A DNA stretch of 64,000 nt from Streptomyces cylindrosporus (GCF_022698165.1 NZ_JALDAY010000003.1:434001-498000), one strand, 5' to 3'. Positions 19,063 through 28,843 are shown, counted from the first letter of the stretch. The notes: generated by a model from the sequence alone, not told the origin. Made by a program: numbers and translations.

Positions 19063-19100
19063 TTACCCGTAAGTAGCATGGGGCTGAGCGCGCGCTCAGC
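19063..19100. promoter_or_regulatory. Palindromes upstream of fadA-fadB
   Basis: TTACCCGTAA (19063-19072) is a TTAC-N2-GTAA inverted repeat, and GCTGAGCGCGCGCTCAGC (19083-19100) is a perfect 18-bp palindrome. Both lie in the promoter region 44-81 bases before the fadA start and have the form of TetR-type operators of lipid metabolism. Identity of the binding protein unknown. Confidence 0.5.
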
Positions 19101-19143
19101 GCGGCCGCAGCAGTGCAGATCCCGCATCTGGAGGAGAGCCATC

Positions 19144-20364
19144 GTGCCTCGTACCGTCAGGGACGTCGTCTTCGTCGACGGCGTCCGCACCCCGTTCGGC
19201 AAGGCGGGCCCGAAGGGTATCTACCACGAGACCCGGGCCGACGACCTCGTGGTGAAGGCGATCCGGGAGCTGCTGCGCCGCAACCCCGGTCTCGACCCGA
19301 AGAAGATCGACGAGGTCGCCATCGCCGCGACCACGCAGATCGGCGACCAGGGCCTGACCATCGGCCGTACCGCCGGCATCCTGGCCGGTCTGCCGCAGTC
19401 CGTCCCCGGCTACTCCATCGACCGCATGTGCGCCGGCGCCCTGACCGCCGTCACCACGGTCGCCGGTTCCGTGGCCTTCGGCGCGTACGACATCGCCATC
19501 GCCGGCGGTGTCGAGCACATGGGCCGGCACCCCATGGGTGAGGGCGTGGACCCGAACCCGCGCTTCGTGAGCGAGAAGCTGGTCGACGAGTCCGCCCTGT
19601 TCATGGGCATGACCGCGGAGAACCTGCACGACCGCTACCCGCACATCACCAAGCTGCGCGCCGACGAGTACGCCGTGCGCTCCCAGGAGAAGGCCGCCAA
19701 GGCGTACGCCAACGGCAAGATCCAGGCCGACCTCGTGCCGATCTCGGTGCGCCGCACCAACCCGGAGGCCGGTGAGACCGGCTGGGGCCTGGTGACCGCC
19801 GACGAGCCGATGCGCCCGGGTACGACGCTGGAGAACCTCTCCGGCCTCAAGACGCCGTTCCGCGTCCACGGCCGGGTCACCGCGGGCAACGCGGCCGGTC
19901 TGAACGACGGCGCCACCGCCTCGCTGATCGCCTCCGAGGACTTCGCCCGCGAGAACAACCTCCCGGTGAAGATGCGTCTGGTCTCCTACTCCTTCGCGGG
20001 TGTCGAGCCGGAGGTCATGGGCTACGGCCCGATCCCGGCCACCGAGAAGGCCCTCGCCCAGGCCGGCCTGTCCATCGAGGACATCGGCCTGTTCGAGATC
20101 AACGAGGCGTTCGCCGTCCAGGTCCTGGCCTTCCTCGACCACTACGGCATCGCGGACGACGACGAGCGCGTCAACCAGTACGGCGGCGCGATCGCCTTCG
20201 GCCACCCGCTGGCCTCCTCCGGCGTGCGCCTGATGACGCAGCTGGCCCGCCAGTTCGAGGAGCAGCCGCACGTCCGCTACGGCCTGACCACCATGTGCGT
20301 CGGCTTCGGCATGGGCGCGACGGTCATCTGGGAGAACCCGCACTTCGACGGAGGCGACAAGTGA
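19144..20364 (+). CDS. fadA: Acetyl-CoA C-acyltransferase (thiolase), beta-oxidation
   Basis: A 406-residue thiolase catalysing the last step of fatty-acid beta-oxidation, the CoA-dependent cleavage of 3-ketoacyl-CoA. Catalytic Cys96 lies in SIDRMCAGALTAV, the histidine in GGAIAFGHPLASSGVR, and the second cysteine in TTMCVGFGMGAT; NEAFA is also present. Cytoplasmic, forms a complex with the FadB protein encoded next. GTG 19144 follows GGAGGAGA at a good distance. Its stop overlaps the fadB GTG by four bases. Confidence 0.93.
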   Translation: MPRTVRDVVFVDGVRTPFGKAGPKGIYHETRADDLVVKAIRELLRRNPGLDPKKIDEVAIAATTQIGDQGLTIGRTAGILAGLPQSVPGYSIDRMCAGALTAVTTVAGSVAFGAYDIAIAGGVEHMGRHPMGEGVDPNPRFVSEKLVDESALFMGMTAENLHDRYPHITKLRADEYAVRSQEKAAKAYANGKIQADLVPISVRRTNPEAGETGWGLVTADEPMRPGTTLENLSGLKTPFRVHGRVTAGNAAGLNDGATASLIASEDFARENNLPVKMRLVSYSFAGVEPEVMGYGPIPATEKALAQAGLSIEDIGLFEINEAFAVQVLAFLDHYGIADDDERVNQYGGAIAFGHPLASSGVRLMTQLARQFEEQPHVRYGLTTMCVGFGMGATVIWENPHFDGGDK

Positions 20365-22487
20365 GCACCACCGAACTCCTGAAGGGCGCGGCCGAACTGT
20401 TCCCCGACGAGGTCGTGACGTCCGCGCACGTACGCCACCTCGACCTGCCGTTCGGCGCCGGGCGCTTCGCGCTCATCACCCTCGACAACGGCTTCGACCA
20501 CACCAAGCCGACCACCTTCGGCCCGGCCTCGCTGGCGAACCTCAACACCGCCATCGACCAGGTCGAGAAGGAGGCCGCGGCCGGCGAGATCGTCGGCGTC
20601 GGCATCACCGGCAAGCCGTTCATCTTCGCGGTCGGCGCCGACCTCAAGGGCGTCGAGCTCCTCAAGGAGCACAAGGACGCGCTCGCCATCGGCAAGGGCG
20701 GCCACGAGGTCTTCAAGCGCCTGTCGGGCCTCGCCGTGCCGACCTTCGCCTACTACAACGGCGCCGCGATGGGCGGTGGCGTCGAGGTCGGTCTGCACTG
20801 CGAGTACCGCACGGTCAGCAAGGCGCTCCCGGCCTTCTCCCTCCCCGAGGTCTTCCTCGGCCTGGTCCCCGGCTGGGGCGGCTGCACGCTCCTGCCGAAC
20901 CTGATCGGTGCCGACAAGGCCGTCTCGGTGATCATCGAGAACAGCCTCAACCAGAACAAGCAGCTCAAGGGGCAGCAGGTCTTCGACCTGGGCATCGCCG
21001 ACGCCATCTTCGAGGGCGCCGACTTCCTGGAGCAGTCGCTGATCTGGACCGCGAACGTCCTCAAGGGCGAGATCGAGGTCGAGCGCCCGGTGATCGACCG
21101 CGGTGAGGCCTGGGACCAGGCCGTCGCCAAGGGCCGCTTCATCGCGGACTCCAAGGTGCACGGCGCCGCTCCGGCCGCCTACCGCGCCCTGGACATCATC
21201 GCCGCCGCCAAGAACGGCGACCTGCAGCAGGGCTACGACGCCGAGGACAAGGCGCTCGCCGACCTGATCATGGGCGGCGAACTGCGCGCCGGCATCTACG
21301 CGTTCAACCTGGTGCAGAAGCGCGGCAAGCGTCCCGCGGGCGCCCCGGACAAGAACCTGGCGCGTCCGGTCACCAAGGTCGGCGTCGTCGGCGCGGGCCT
21401 GATGGCCTCGCAGCTCGCGCTGCTCTTCCTGCGCCGCCTGGAGGTGCCGGTCGTGCTGACCGACATCGACCAGGAGCGCGTCGACAAGGGTGTGGGCTAC
21501 GTCCACGCGGAGATCGAGAAGCTGCTCGGCAAGGGCCGTATCAACCAGGACAAGGCGAACCGCCTCAAGGCCCTGGTCACCGGTGTGCTGGACAAGGCGG
21601 AGGGCTTCTCCGACGCCGACTTCATCATCGAGGCCGTGTTCGAGGAGATCGGCGTCAAGCAGCAGGTGTTCGCGGAGGTCGAGGCGGTCGCCCCGGCGCA
21701 CGCGATCCTGGCGACGAACACCTCGTCCCTGTCCGTCACGGAAATGGCGTCGAAGCTGAAGAACCCCGAGCGGGTCGTGGGCTTCCACTTCTTCAACCCG
21801 GTCGCGATCCTGCCGCTCCTCGAGATCGTCCGCGGCGAGCAGACCGACGACGCCTCGCTGGCGACCGCTTTCGCGGTGGCCAAGAAGCTGAAGAAGACCG
21901 CGGTTCTGGTGAAGGACGCCCCGGCGTTCGTCGTCAACCGCATCCTCACCCGCTTCATGGGCGAGATCCAGAACGTCATCGACGAGGGCACGCCGGTCGA
22001 GGTCGCGGAGAAGGCGGTGGAGCCCCTGGGCCTGCCGATGTCCCCGCTGGTCCTGCTGGAACTGGTCGGTCCCGCGATCGGCCTGCACGTCTCGGAGACC
22101 CTCAACCGGGCCTTCCCGGACCGCTTCACGGTCTCCCCGAACCTCGCGGCCGTCGTCAAGGCGGGCAAGCGCGGCTTCTACGTGTACGACAGCGGGAAGC
22201 CGGAGCTGGACCCGGAGGTCGCCGCGCTGCTGAAGCAGGGCGACACCGTCCTCACCGAGGAGCAGGTCCGTGACCGCGTCCTGGACGCCGTCGCCCAGGA
22301 GATCGGGCTCATGCTCGACGAGGGCGTCGTCGCCGAGGCCCAGGACATCGACCTCTGCCTGATCACGGGCGCCGGCTGGCCCTTCCACCTGGGCGGCATC
22401 ACGCCGTACCTGGACCGTGAGGGTGTCTCCGAGCGCGTGAACGGCAAGAAGTTCCTGGCTCCGGGGCTGGCGTCGGTTCCGGCGTAA
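20361..22487 (+). CDS. fadB: Fatty-acid oxidation complex alpha subunit (enoyl-CoA hydratase / 3-hydroxyacyl-CoA dehydrogenase)
   Basis: A 708-residue bifunctional enzyme. Residues from about 10 to 200 form a crotonase domain (GVGITGKPFIFAVGADLKGV, YNGAAMGGGVEVGLHCEYR, PEVFLGLVPGWGG). From about residue 335 comes a 3-hydroxyacyl-CoA dehydrogenase NAD fold (VGVVGAGLMASQLALLFL), with ATNTSSLSVTEMA, RVVGFHFFNPV and a C-terminal HCDH domain (VKDAPAFVVNRILTRF). It hydrates enoyl-CoA and oxidises 3-hydroxyacyl-CoA, then passes the product to FadA. GTG start overlaps the fadA stop. A strong hairpin follows. Confidence 0.93.
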   Translation: MSTTELLKGAAELFPDEVVTSAHVRHLDLPFGAGRFALITLDNGFDHTKPTTFGPASLANLNTAIDQVEKEAAAGEIVGVGITGKPFIFAVGADLKGVELLKEHKDALAIGKGGHEVFKRLSGLAVPTFAYYNGAAMGGGVEVGLHCEYRTVSKALPAFSLPEVFLGLVPGWGGCTLLPNLIGADKAVSVIIENSLNQNKQLKGQQVFDLGIADAIFEGADFLEQSLIWTANVLKGEIEVERPVIDRGEAWDQAVAKGRFIADSKVHGAAPAAYRALDIIAAAKNGDLQQGYDAEDKALADLIMGGELRAGIYAFNLVQKRGKRPAGAPDKNLARPVTKVGVVGAGLMASQLALLFLRRLEVPVVLTDIDQERVDKGVGYVHAEIEKLLGKGRINQDKANRLKALVTGVLDKAEGFSDADFIIEAVFEEIGVKQQVFAEVEAVAPAHAILATNTSSLSVTEMASKLKNPERVVGFHFFNPVAILPLLEIVRGEQTDDASLATAFAVAKKLKKTAVLVKDAPAFVVNRILTRFMGEIQNVIDEGTPVEVAEKAVEPLGLPMSPLVLLELVGPAIGLHVSETLNRAFPDRFTVSPNLAAVVKAGKRGFYVYDSGKPELDPEVAALLKQGDTVLTEEQVRDRVLDAVAQEIGLMLDEGVVAEAQDIDLCLITGAGWPFHLGGITPYLDREGVSERVNGKKFLAPGLASVPA

Positions 22488-22509
22488 GTGCCCTTCGTAC
22501 GGCCGTGAA

Positions 22510-22539
22510 GAGGGCCTCCGCTTTCGGGCGGAGGCCCTC
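22510..22539 (+). terminator. Terminator after fadB
   Basis: Perfect 12-bp stem GAGGGCCTCCGC / GCGGAGGCCCTC with loop TTTCGG, followed by CTTCGTTTCGG. It lies 22 bases after the fadB stop and may also serve the convergent gene at 22579. Confidence 0.8.
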
Positions 22540-22578
22540 CTTCGTTTCGGCACCGGCGGCATCCCGACAGGGCGCGCC

Positions 22579-23595
22579 TCACACCTCGCGCCACGCCTCC
22601 AGTGCCAGGACCGGCTCGTCCTTGCGTCGGGTGAGGAGGAGTCGGGCGGTTGACGGGGACAGGGTCGCGGCCACCACCCGGTCGTCCTCGTCCACCGCCA
22701 GGGAGACCGCCGCGTCGGCCGGGAGGCCGGGGCCCGACTCGGTCCACCAGGCGCCCGCGGACTCCTGTTCGGTGGGGTACGCGGCGAAGGCGACCCGGCC
22801 GCTCGCCGAGCGCTGGGCGAGCAACGTGCAGTCGTGGCCGTCGAGTTCGCAACGGACGGCGCTGACCGGGCCGGGCCCCGCGGAGGGCAGCAGGGTGACC
22901 GGCTTGGCGCCGGGCCGCCAGACGCACAGGTCGCCCGAGTCGTCGGTGTAGAAGAGCGTGGTGGCGTCCGGCGAGGTCGCGAGGGCGTACAGCGTGTCCG
23001 GGCGTACGGGGGCCTCCATCGCCTCCTCCAGCACGGGCTGTGCGCCCGCCTCCTGCTGGCGCCAGTACAGGATCCCGCCGGGCACGGCCGCGTACACCTC
23101 CACGCGTCCCGACTCACCCGTCACCGCCGCCAACTCCCCTTCCACGTCACGCCCCTTGAGGTCACGCCAGGGCGTCCAGCCGCCCTTCTCCTTCTGCGCG
23201 ACCATGCTCACTCCGCCGCCCTTGTTGCGTACGAAGACATGGACACGGCCCTCGGCGTCGACCGCGAGGGCAGGCGGGCCGGTGAGGTCGCCCTTCTTGT
23301 CGGGGTGCCCGATCGGGGCCCAGTCGAGGGCGGCGAGGTGGGAGCGAAAGTGGACCGAGTGGACGAGGCCGGACTCGCCGGAGACGGTGGGGCGCCAGGC
23401 GACCAGATGGCCGTACCCGTCGCCGCCCTGCCCGACCGCGACGGAGGCGCGCAGTTTCTGTTCGCCGCCGATCCTGCGCGGGGCCGACCAGGGACCGCCG
23501 GACGCGCGTTCCGCACGGCACAGGACGGCGTCGTCCGACAGCAGGTAGACACTGAGCCGGCCGTCACGCCCGCGGAGAAGCCAGTCGCCGTTCAC
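22579..23595 (-). CDS. Hypothetical beta-propeller-like (tectonin/PLL-type) protein
   Basis: A 338-residue protein without signal peptide or membrane segment. It is built from roughly 45-residue units, each with a W or Y followed by a Gly turn and a final 'G.v.vyA' or 'v.vfvr' strand (ASGGPWSAPRRIGG, GHLVAWRPTV, ALAVDAEGRVHVFVRNKGG, KGGWTPWRDLKG, GRVEVYAAVPGGILYWRQQ). Such repeats are typical of six- or seven-bladed propellers of the PLL/tectonin type, which bind glycans or proteins. Function unknown; found beside fadAB in other Streptomyces from memory. GTG start at 23595 with no strong ribosome site. Confidence 0.6.
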   Translation of the reverse strand: MNGDWLLRGRDGRLSVYLLSDDAVLCRAERASGGPWSAPRRIGGEQKLRASVAVGQGGDGYGHLVAWRPTVSGESGLVHSVHFRSHLAALDWAPIGHPDKKGDLTGPPALAVDAEGRVHVFVRNKGGGVSMVAQKEKGGWTPWRDLKGRDVEGELAAVTGESGRVEVYAAVPGGILYWRQQEAGAQPVLEEAMEAPVRPDTLYALATSPDATTLFYTDDSGDLCVWRPGAKPVTLLPSAGPGPVSAVRCELDGHDCTLLAQRSASGRVAFAAYPTEQESAGAWWTESGPGLPADAAVSLAVDEDDRVVAATLSPSTARLLLTRRKDEPVLALEAWREV

Positions 23596-23737
23596 CAGTT
23601 CACTCTAAGCGGGGCGGATCGGGCGCGGCGGGCGGGGGCCGGGGTGATCGGGCGGTCCGGTGGGCGTTCACGGGGGTGCAGGGGGCAGGCTGGTGGTCAG
23701 CAACCACCGCATCGCAAGCGACAAGGAAGCCGACCTC

Positions 23738-24628
23738 ATGACCGACAAGCTCACCGTGAGCGTCCTCGGCACGGGCATCATGGGCGCCGCCATGGCCCGT
23801 AACCTCGCCCGCGCCGGACACACCGTCCGCGCCTGGAACCGCACCCGCGCCAAGGCCGAACCGCTCGCCGCCGACGGCGCCCACGTCACCGACACCCCCG
23901 CCGAGGCCGTCCAGGGCGCCGACGTCGTCCTGACCGTCCTGTACGACGGCCCCGCCGCCCTCGACGTCATGCGCGAGGCCGCCGCCGCGCTGCGCCCCGG
24001 CGCCGCCTGGGTGCAGTCCACCACCGCCGGCATCGAGGCGGTCCCCGAGCTGGCCGCGTTCGCCGAGGAGCACGGGCTGCTCTTCTACGACGCCCCCGTG
24101 CTGGGCACCCGCCAGCCCGCGGAGGCCGGGCAGTTGACGGTGCTGGCCGCCGGTCCTGCCGAAGGGCGGGCGACGGTGGAGCCGGTGTTCGACGCGGTCG
24201 GCGCACGGACGCTGTGGACCGGCGAGGACGGGGCCGCGGCGAGTGCGACGCGGCTGAAGCTCGTCGCCAACAGCTGGGTGCTCGCCGCGACCGCCGCGAC
24301 CGGGGAGGTCCTGGCGCTGTCCAAGGCCCTCGACGTCGACCCGCAGAACTTCTTCGACCTCATCGCGGGCGGCCCGCTCGACATGGGCTACCTGAAGGCC
24401 AAGGCGGCCCTGATCCTCGACGACCGGCTCTCCCCGGCGTCCTTCGCGGTGACCACGGCCGCCAAGGACGCCCGTCTGATCGTCGAGGCCGCGCGCGAGA
24501 ACGGCGTACGGCTGGACGTGGCGGAGGCGAGCGCGGAGCGCCTGGAGCGGGCCGCCGCGCAGGGGCACGGGGACGAGGACATGGCCGCCGCGTACTTCGC
24601 GAGCTTCGAGGAGAAGACGGCCGACTGA
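23738..24628 (+). CDS. NAD(P)-dependent beta-hydroxyacid dehydrogenase (3-hydroxyisobutyrate dehydrogenase family)
   Basis: A 296-residue cytoplasmic oxidoreductase. The nucleotide fold LGTGIMGAAMARNLARAGHTV with a following WNRTRAK (Arg suggests NADP preference) is the 6-phosphogluconate/HIBADH family start. WVQSTTAGIEAVPELA, APVLGTRQPAEAGQLTVLAAG and the helix with KLVANSWVLAATAATGEVLAL (catalytic Lys region) follow in order. Members act on 3-hydroxyisobutyrate, tartronate semialdehyde or short-chain aldehydes/imines; substrate not set by sequence. ATG 23738 has AAGGAAG upstream, so the longer frame is not used. Confidence 0.85.
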   Translation: MTDKLTVSVLGTGIMGAAMARNLARAGHTVRAWNRTRAKAEPLAADGAHVTDTPAEAVQGADVVLTVLYDGPAALDVMREAAAALRPGAAWVQSTTAGIEAVPELAAFAEEHGLLFYDAPVLGTRQPAEAGQLTVLAAGPAEGRATVEPVFDAVGARTLWTGEDGAAASATRLKLVANSWVLAATAATGEVLALSKALDVDPQNFFDLIAGGPLDMGYLKAKAALILDDRLSPASFAVTTAAKDARLIVEAARENGVRLDVAEASAERLERAAAQGHGDEDMAAAYFASFEEKTAD

Positions 24629-24673
24629 GGCGAGCGACAGGGGCAGGGGGCCGACTGTGCGAACCTTTTCCGC

Positions 24674-25048
24674 ATGAGTGAGAGCGACCCCCTGCTCGTG
24701 ATCGTCGACGGTGCCAACGTCGTCGGGTCGGTGCCCGACGGCTGGTGGCGGGATCGGCGGGGGGCCGCGGAGCGGCTTCGCGACCGGCTGGCCGCGGACG
24801 GGCTGCCGGGGCACCCCGGGCCCGTGGAGATCGTGCTCGTGGTCGAGGGCGCGGCGCGCGGGGTGGAATCGGTGCCCGGCGTGCGGGTGGAGTCGGCGCC
24901 GGGCAGCGGGGACGATCACATGGTCGAGCTGGTGGCGGGCGCGGCGGGCCGGTCCGTCCTCGTGGTGACCGCGGACCGTGAACTCCGGCGCCGGGTCACG
25001 GAGTTGGGCGCGGAGGTCACCGGGCCGCGGTCGGTCCGGCCCGCCTAG
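24674..25048 (+). CDS. NYN/PIN-fold protein, putative RNase
   Basis: A 124-residue protein starting LLVIVDGANVVGSVPDGWW, the hallmark first strand and DGAN of NYN (PIN-like) nucleases. GSGDDHMVELVAGAAG and VLVVTADRELRRRVTELGAEV supply the other acidic residues (DD, then TADREL) of a metal-binding site. Databases often name relatives NTP pyrophosphohydrolases, but the pattern fits an RNA-processing nuclease better. Start ATG 24674; alone on its strand between two transcription units. Confidence 0.7.
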   Translation: MSESDPLLVIVDGANVVGSVPDGWWRDRRGAAERLRDRLAADGLPGHPGPVEIVLVVEGAARGVESVPGVRVESAPGSGDDHMVELVAGAAGRSVLVVTADRELRRRVTELGAEVTGPRSVRPA

Positions 25049-25073
25049 TCGACTGTCGGCTGTCGGCTGTCGG

Positions 25074-26597
25074 CTACTGGGCGTCACGGCCCGGGGGCTC
25101 GAGGACCTCGCCCGCGCGGGTCGCCTCGCCGCGGGCGAGGCGGCTGTGGGTGCGGCCGTAGAAGAAGTACACGACGAAGCCGATGGCCATCCAGATGGCG
25201 AAGCGGAGCCAGGTCTCGGCGGGGAGGTTCAGCATCAGCCAGAGGGAGGCCAGCACCGAGAGGATCGGCAGGGCCGGCACCCACGGCGTGCGGAAGGAAC
25301 GCTCCAGGTCGGGGCGGGTGTTGCGCAGGATGATGACGCTGATCGCGACGACGATGAAGGCGAAGAGCGTGCCGATGTTCACCAGTTCGGCGAGTTCGCT
25401 GAGGCTGGTGAAGCCGGCGACGATCGCGATGACCACGCCGAGGAGGATCGTCGGGCGGTACGGGGTGCGGAACTTCGGGTGGGTGTGGGAGAAGAAGCGG
25501 GGCAGCAGGCCGTCCCGGCTCATCGCGAAGAACACCCGGGACTGGCCCAGGAGGAGGATCATGCAGACGGTGGTCAGGCCGACCGCCGCGCCGAAGCTGA
25601 TCAGGCCCGCGAACCACGGGTGCCCGGTGGCCTTGAACGCGTCGGCGAGCGGGGCGTCCACGGACAGCCTGCTGTACTTCTGCATGCCGGTCACCACGAT
25701 CGACACGGCGACGTACAGCGTGGTGCAGATGATCAGCGAGCCGATGATGCCGCGCGGCACGTCCCGCTGCGGGTTGCGGGTCTCCTCGGCGGCGGTGGCC
25801 ACGACGTCGAAGCCGATGAAGGCGAAGAAGACGACGGAGGCGGCGGTGAAGATGCCCATGACGCCGAAGTTGGAGGGCGCCCAGCCGAACATCAGCTGGA
25901 TCAGCGGGGCCTTGAGGCTGCTGCCCGCCTCCACGGCCTGCGACTTGGGGATGAACGGCTTGTAGTTGTCGCCCTCGATGAAGAAGGCGCCCGCGATGAT
26001 GACGACGAGGACGACGGCCACCTTGATGGCGACGACGACCGAGGTGACCCGCGCGGAGAGCTTCATGCCGACGACGAGGATCGCGGTGAGCACCAGCACC
26101 AGGGCGGCGGCGAGGATGTCGAAGCCGAAGCCGGAGGCGCCGTCCCGGCCGCTGAGCGCCTCGGGCAGGTGCCAGCCTGCGTTGTCGAGCAGCGAGTGGA
26201 TGTAGCCGGACCAGCCGACGGCGACCACCGCCGTGCCCAGCGCCAGCTCCAGGACCAGGTCCCAGCCGATGATCCAGGCGGGGAGCTCGCCGAGGGAGGC
26301 GTAGGAGAAGGTGTACGCGGAGCCGGCGACCGGGACGGTGGAGGCGAACTCGGCGTAGCACAGGGCGGCGAGCGCGCAGACCACGCCCGCGACGACGAAG
26401 GACAGGGAGACGGCGGGTCCGGCGGTGTTCTTCGCCGCCGTGCCGGTCAGTACGAAGATGCCGGTGCCGATGATGACACCGACGCCGAAGACCGTCAGAT
26501 CCAGTGCGGACAGGGATTTTCGGAGCGCGTGCTCGGGCTCCTCGGTGTCCTGGATGGACTGCTCGATGTTCTTCGTCCTGAAGAGTGTGCTGCTCAC
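25074..26597 (-). CDS. Amino acid permease, APC superfamily (cationic amino acid transporter type)
   Basis: A 507-residue membrane protein with about 12 helices. TVFGVGVIIGTGIFVLTG is the APC first-helix consensus; FAFIGFDVVATAAEETRNPQRDVPRG is the conserved loop after helix 6, and YTFSYASLGELPAWIIGWDL lies in helix 3. It likely imports an amino acid with protons. GTG 26597 has a perfect GGAGG spaced seven to ten bases upstream, so the longer frame with 'MNPLAPGHTQ' is rejected. A 7-bp unit TGTCGGC is repeated three times at 25054-25074, touching the stop codon. Confidence 0.9.
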   Translation of the reverse strand: MSSTLFRTKNIEQSIQDTEEPEHALRKSLSALDLTVFGVGVIIGTGIFVLTGTAAKNTAGPAVSLSFVVAGVVCALAALCYAEFASTVPVAGSAYTFSYASLGELPAWIIGWDLVLELALGTAVVAVGWSGYIHSLLDNAGWHLPEALSGRDGASGFGFDILAAALVLVLTAILVVGMKLSARVTSVVVAIKVAVVLVVIIAGAFFIEGDNYKPFIPKSQAVEAGSSLKAPLIQLMFGWAPSNFGVMGIFTAASVVFFAFIGFDVVATAAEETRNPQRDVPRGIIGSLIICTTLYVAVSIVVTGMQKYSRLSVDAPLADAFKATGHPWFAGLISFGAAVGLTTVCMILLLGQSRVFFAMSRDGLLPRFFSHTHPKFRTPYRPTILLGVVIAIVAGFTSLSELAELVNIGTLFAFIVVAISVIILRNTRPDLERSFRTPWVPALPILSVLASLWLMLNLPAETWLRFAIWMAIGFVVYFFYGRTHSRLARGEATRAGEVLEPPGRDAQ

Positions 26598-26679
26598 GGG
26601 CGTACCTCCCACGCTGTGTCGTCCTCGACATGATCGAGAGGGGGCGTACTGCGTATGCCCCGGCGCGAGGGGATTCACG

Positions 26680-26729
26680 CGAAAGGACCCCTTTCACCAC
26701 CGCGGTGGGTGGTGAAAGGGGTCCTTTCG
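26680..26729. terminator. 22-bp perfect hairpin between dxs and the permease
   Basis: CGAAAGGACCCCTTTCACCACC (26680-26701) and its exact reverse complement (26708-26729) are separated by six bases. With dxs ending at 26737 and the permease starting at 26597, it ends dxs transcription; it reads equally well on both strands. Confidence 0.85.
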
Positions 26730-26736
26730 GCGGTGT

Positions 26737-28653
26737 TCAGTCCCGGGCGGGCTCGATCTCGGCGGCGGCGCGGTCGAACCGGCCGTCCAGCTTGGAGACC
26801 AGCCCGGTCACCTGGCGGGCGATGTCGGGGGCGGTGAGCCCGATCTCCGCCATGACCTCGGCGCGCGAGGCGTGGTCGAGGAAGCGCGGCGGGATGCCGA
26901 AGTCGCGCAGCGGTACGTCCACGCCCGCGTCGCGCAGGGCCTGGGCGATCGCCGAACCGACGCCGCCGACGCGGGAGTTGTCCTCGACGGTGACGACCAC
27001 CCGGTGCCGCTCCGCGAGGGGGGCCATGGCCTCGTCGACCGGCTTGACCCAGCGCGGGTCGACGACGGTGGTGGAGATGCCCTGCTGGTCGAGGAGCCCG
27101 GCGATCTCCAGGCACATCGGGGCGAGGGCGCCGACGGAGACGAGGAGCACGTCCGGGGTGTCGGTGCCGGGCTCGCGCAGTACGTCCATGCCGCCGACGC
27201 GGCCCACGGCGGGTACGGCGGGGCCGACGGCGCCCTTGGAGAAGCGGACGACGGTCGGCGCGTCCTCGACCTGGACGGCCTCGCGGAGCTGGGCGCGGAC
27301 CTGGTCGGCGTCGCGCGGGGCGGCGAGGCGCAGGCCGGGGACGACCTGGAGGATCGACATGTCCCACATGCCGTTGTGGGAGGCGCCGTCGGTGCCGGTG
27401 ACGCCGGCCCGGTCGAGGACGAAGGTGACGCCGCACTTGTGCAGGGCGACGTCCATCAGGACCTGGTCGAAGGCGCGGTTGAGGAAGGTGGCGTAGACGG
27501 CGAAGACGGGGTGCAGGCCGCCGGTGGCCAGGCCCGCGGCGGAGACGGCGCCGTGCTGCTCGGCGATGCCGACGTCGTAGATCCGCTCGGGGAAGGCGTC
27601 GGCGAACTTCTTCAGGCCGACCGGCTGGAGCATCGCGGCCGTGATGGCGACGATGTCCTCGCGCTCCTTGCCGAGCTGGACCATCTCGTCGCCGAAGACG
27701 GAGGTCCAGTCGGCGCCGGAGGCCTTGATGGGCAGGCCGGTGTCCGGGTGGATGGGGCCGATGCCGTGGAAGCGGTCGGCCTCGTCCTGGAGGGCGGGCT
27801 GGTAGCCGCGGCCCTTCTCGGTGAGGCAGTGCACGATGACGGGCCCGCCGAAGCGCTTGGCGCGGGCCAGCGCCGACTCCAGGGCCTCGATGTCGTGGCC
27901 GTCGATCGGGCCGACGTACTTCAGGCCGAGGTCCTCGAACATGCCCTGCGGGGCGATGAAGTCCTTGAGGCCCTTCTTGGCGCCGTGGAGGGTCTCGTAG
28001 AGGGGCTTGCCGACGACCGGGGTGCGCTCCAGGAGGTCCTTGCCGCGGGCCAGGAAGCGCTCGTAGCCGTCGGTGGTGCGCAGGGTCGCCAGGTGGTTCG
28101 CCAGGCCGCCGATGGTGGGCGCGTACGAGCGCTCGTTGTCGTTGACGACGATGACGAGGGGGCGGTCGCCGTCGGCGATGTTGTTCAGCGCCTCCCAGGC
28201 CATGCCGCCGGTCAGGGCGCCGTCACCGATCACGGCGACCACGTGGTCGTCGCGTTTCAGGATCTGGTTGGCCTTCGCGAGGCCGTCGGCCCAGCCGAGG
28301 ACCGTGGAGGCGTGGCTGTTCTCGATGACGTCGTGCTCGGACTCGGCCTGCGAGGGGTAGCCGGACAGGCCGCCCTTCATCTTCAGCCTGGAGAAGTCCT
28401 GGCGGCCGGTGAGCAGCTTGTGCACGTAGGACTGGTGGCCGGTGTCCCACAGCACCTTGTCCTTCGGGGAGTCGAAGACGCGGTGCAGGGCGATGGTCAG
28501 CTCGACCACACCGAGGTTCGGGCCGAGGTGGCCGCCGGTCTTGGAGACGGCGTCGACGAGGAAGGTCCGGATCTCCTCCGCCAGCTGGTCCAGCTGCTCA
28601 GGGCTGAGCCGGTCCAGATCGCGCGGTCCCCTGATGCGGGTCAGCAGCGGCAC
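26737..28653 (-). CDS. dxs: 1-deoxy-D-xylulose-5-phosphate synthase
   Basis: A 638-residue ThDP enzyme that joins pyruvate and glyceraldehyde 3-phosphate to give DXP, the entry to the MEP isoprenoid pathway. Motifs in order: [35 protein letters not shown], the ThDP motif [17 protein letters not shown] ending [38 protein letters not shown] (activating Glu) and [18 protein letters not shown]. Full length for the family. GTG 28653 follows an AAGGAGG. It is transcribed in the same direction as xylFGH but a strong hairpin lies between, so it has its own promoter near 28660-28790. Confidence 0.95.
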   Translation of the reverse strand: MPLLTRIRGPRDLDRLSPEQLDQLAEEIRTFLVDAVSKTGGHLGPNLGVVELTIALHRVFDSPKDKVLWDTGHQSYVHKLLTGRQDFSRLKMKGGLSGYPSQAESEHDVIENSHASTVLGWADGLAKANQILKRDDHVVAVIGDGALTGGMAWEALNNIADGDRPLVIVVNDNERSYAPTIGGLANHLATLRTTDGYERFLARGKDLLERTPVVGKPLYETLHGAKKGLKDFIAPQGMFEDLGLKYVGPIDGHDIEALESALARAKRFGGPVIVHCLTEKGRGYQPALQDEADRFHGIGPIHPDTGLPIKASGADWTSVFGDEMVQLGKEREDIVAITAAMLQPVGLKKFADAFPERIYDVGIAEQHGAVSAAGLATGGLHPVFAVYATFLNRAFDQVLMDVALHKCGVTFVLDRAGVTGTDGASHNGMWDMSILQVVPGLRLAAPRDADQVRAQLREAVQVEDAPTVVRFSKGAVGPAVPAVGRVGGMDVLREPGTDTPDVLLVSVGALAPMCLEIAGLLDQQGISTTVVDPRWVKPVDEAMAPLAERHRVVVTVEDNSRVGGVGSAIAQALRDAGVDVPLRDFGIPPRFLDHASRAEVMAEIGLTAPDIARQVTGLVSKLDGRFDRAAAEIEPARD

Positions 28654-28796
28654 CCGTGCCTCCTTGCGTAAAAGCTGATCGAGCTGTTGCCGGGCTTGTC
28701 GAGTCTAATGTTCCGCCTTTGCGGACGGCGCCCGGGCGGTGGGGGATACGTCACGCGATCGGCTGTACCCAAGATCGGCCCTGCCTATGACATGAC

Positions 28797-28828
28797 TGTG
28801 CCCGGCACCGCCGTTGGTGCCGGGCACA
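28797..28828 (-). terminator. Terminator of the xylFGH operon
   Basis: TGTGCCCGGCACC and GGTGCCGGGCACA form a perfect 13-bp stem with a six-base loop, 15 bases past the xylH stop. Confidence 0.8.
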
Positions 28829-28843
28829 GTGTTCCGCGGGCCG

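Noticed and set aside
28654..28796. Riboswitch upstream of dxs
   Set aside because: No conserved ThiC-box or other riboswitch core seen; the leader is short and ordinary.
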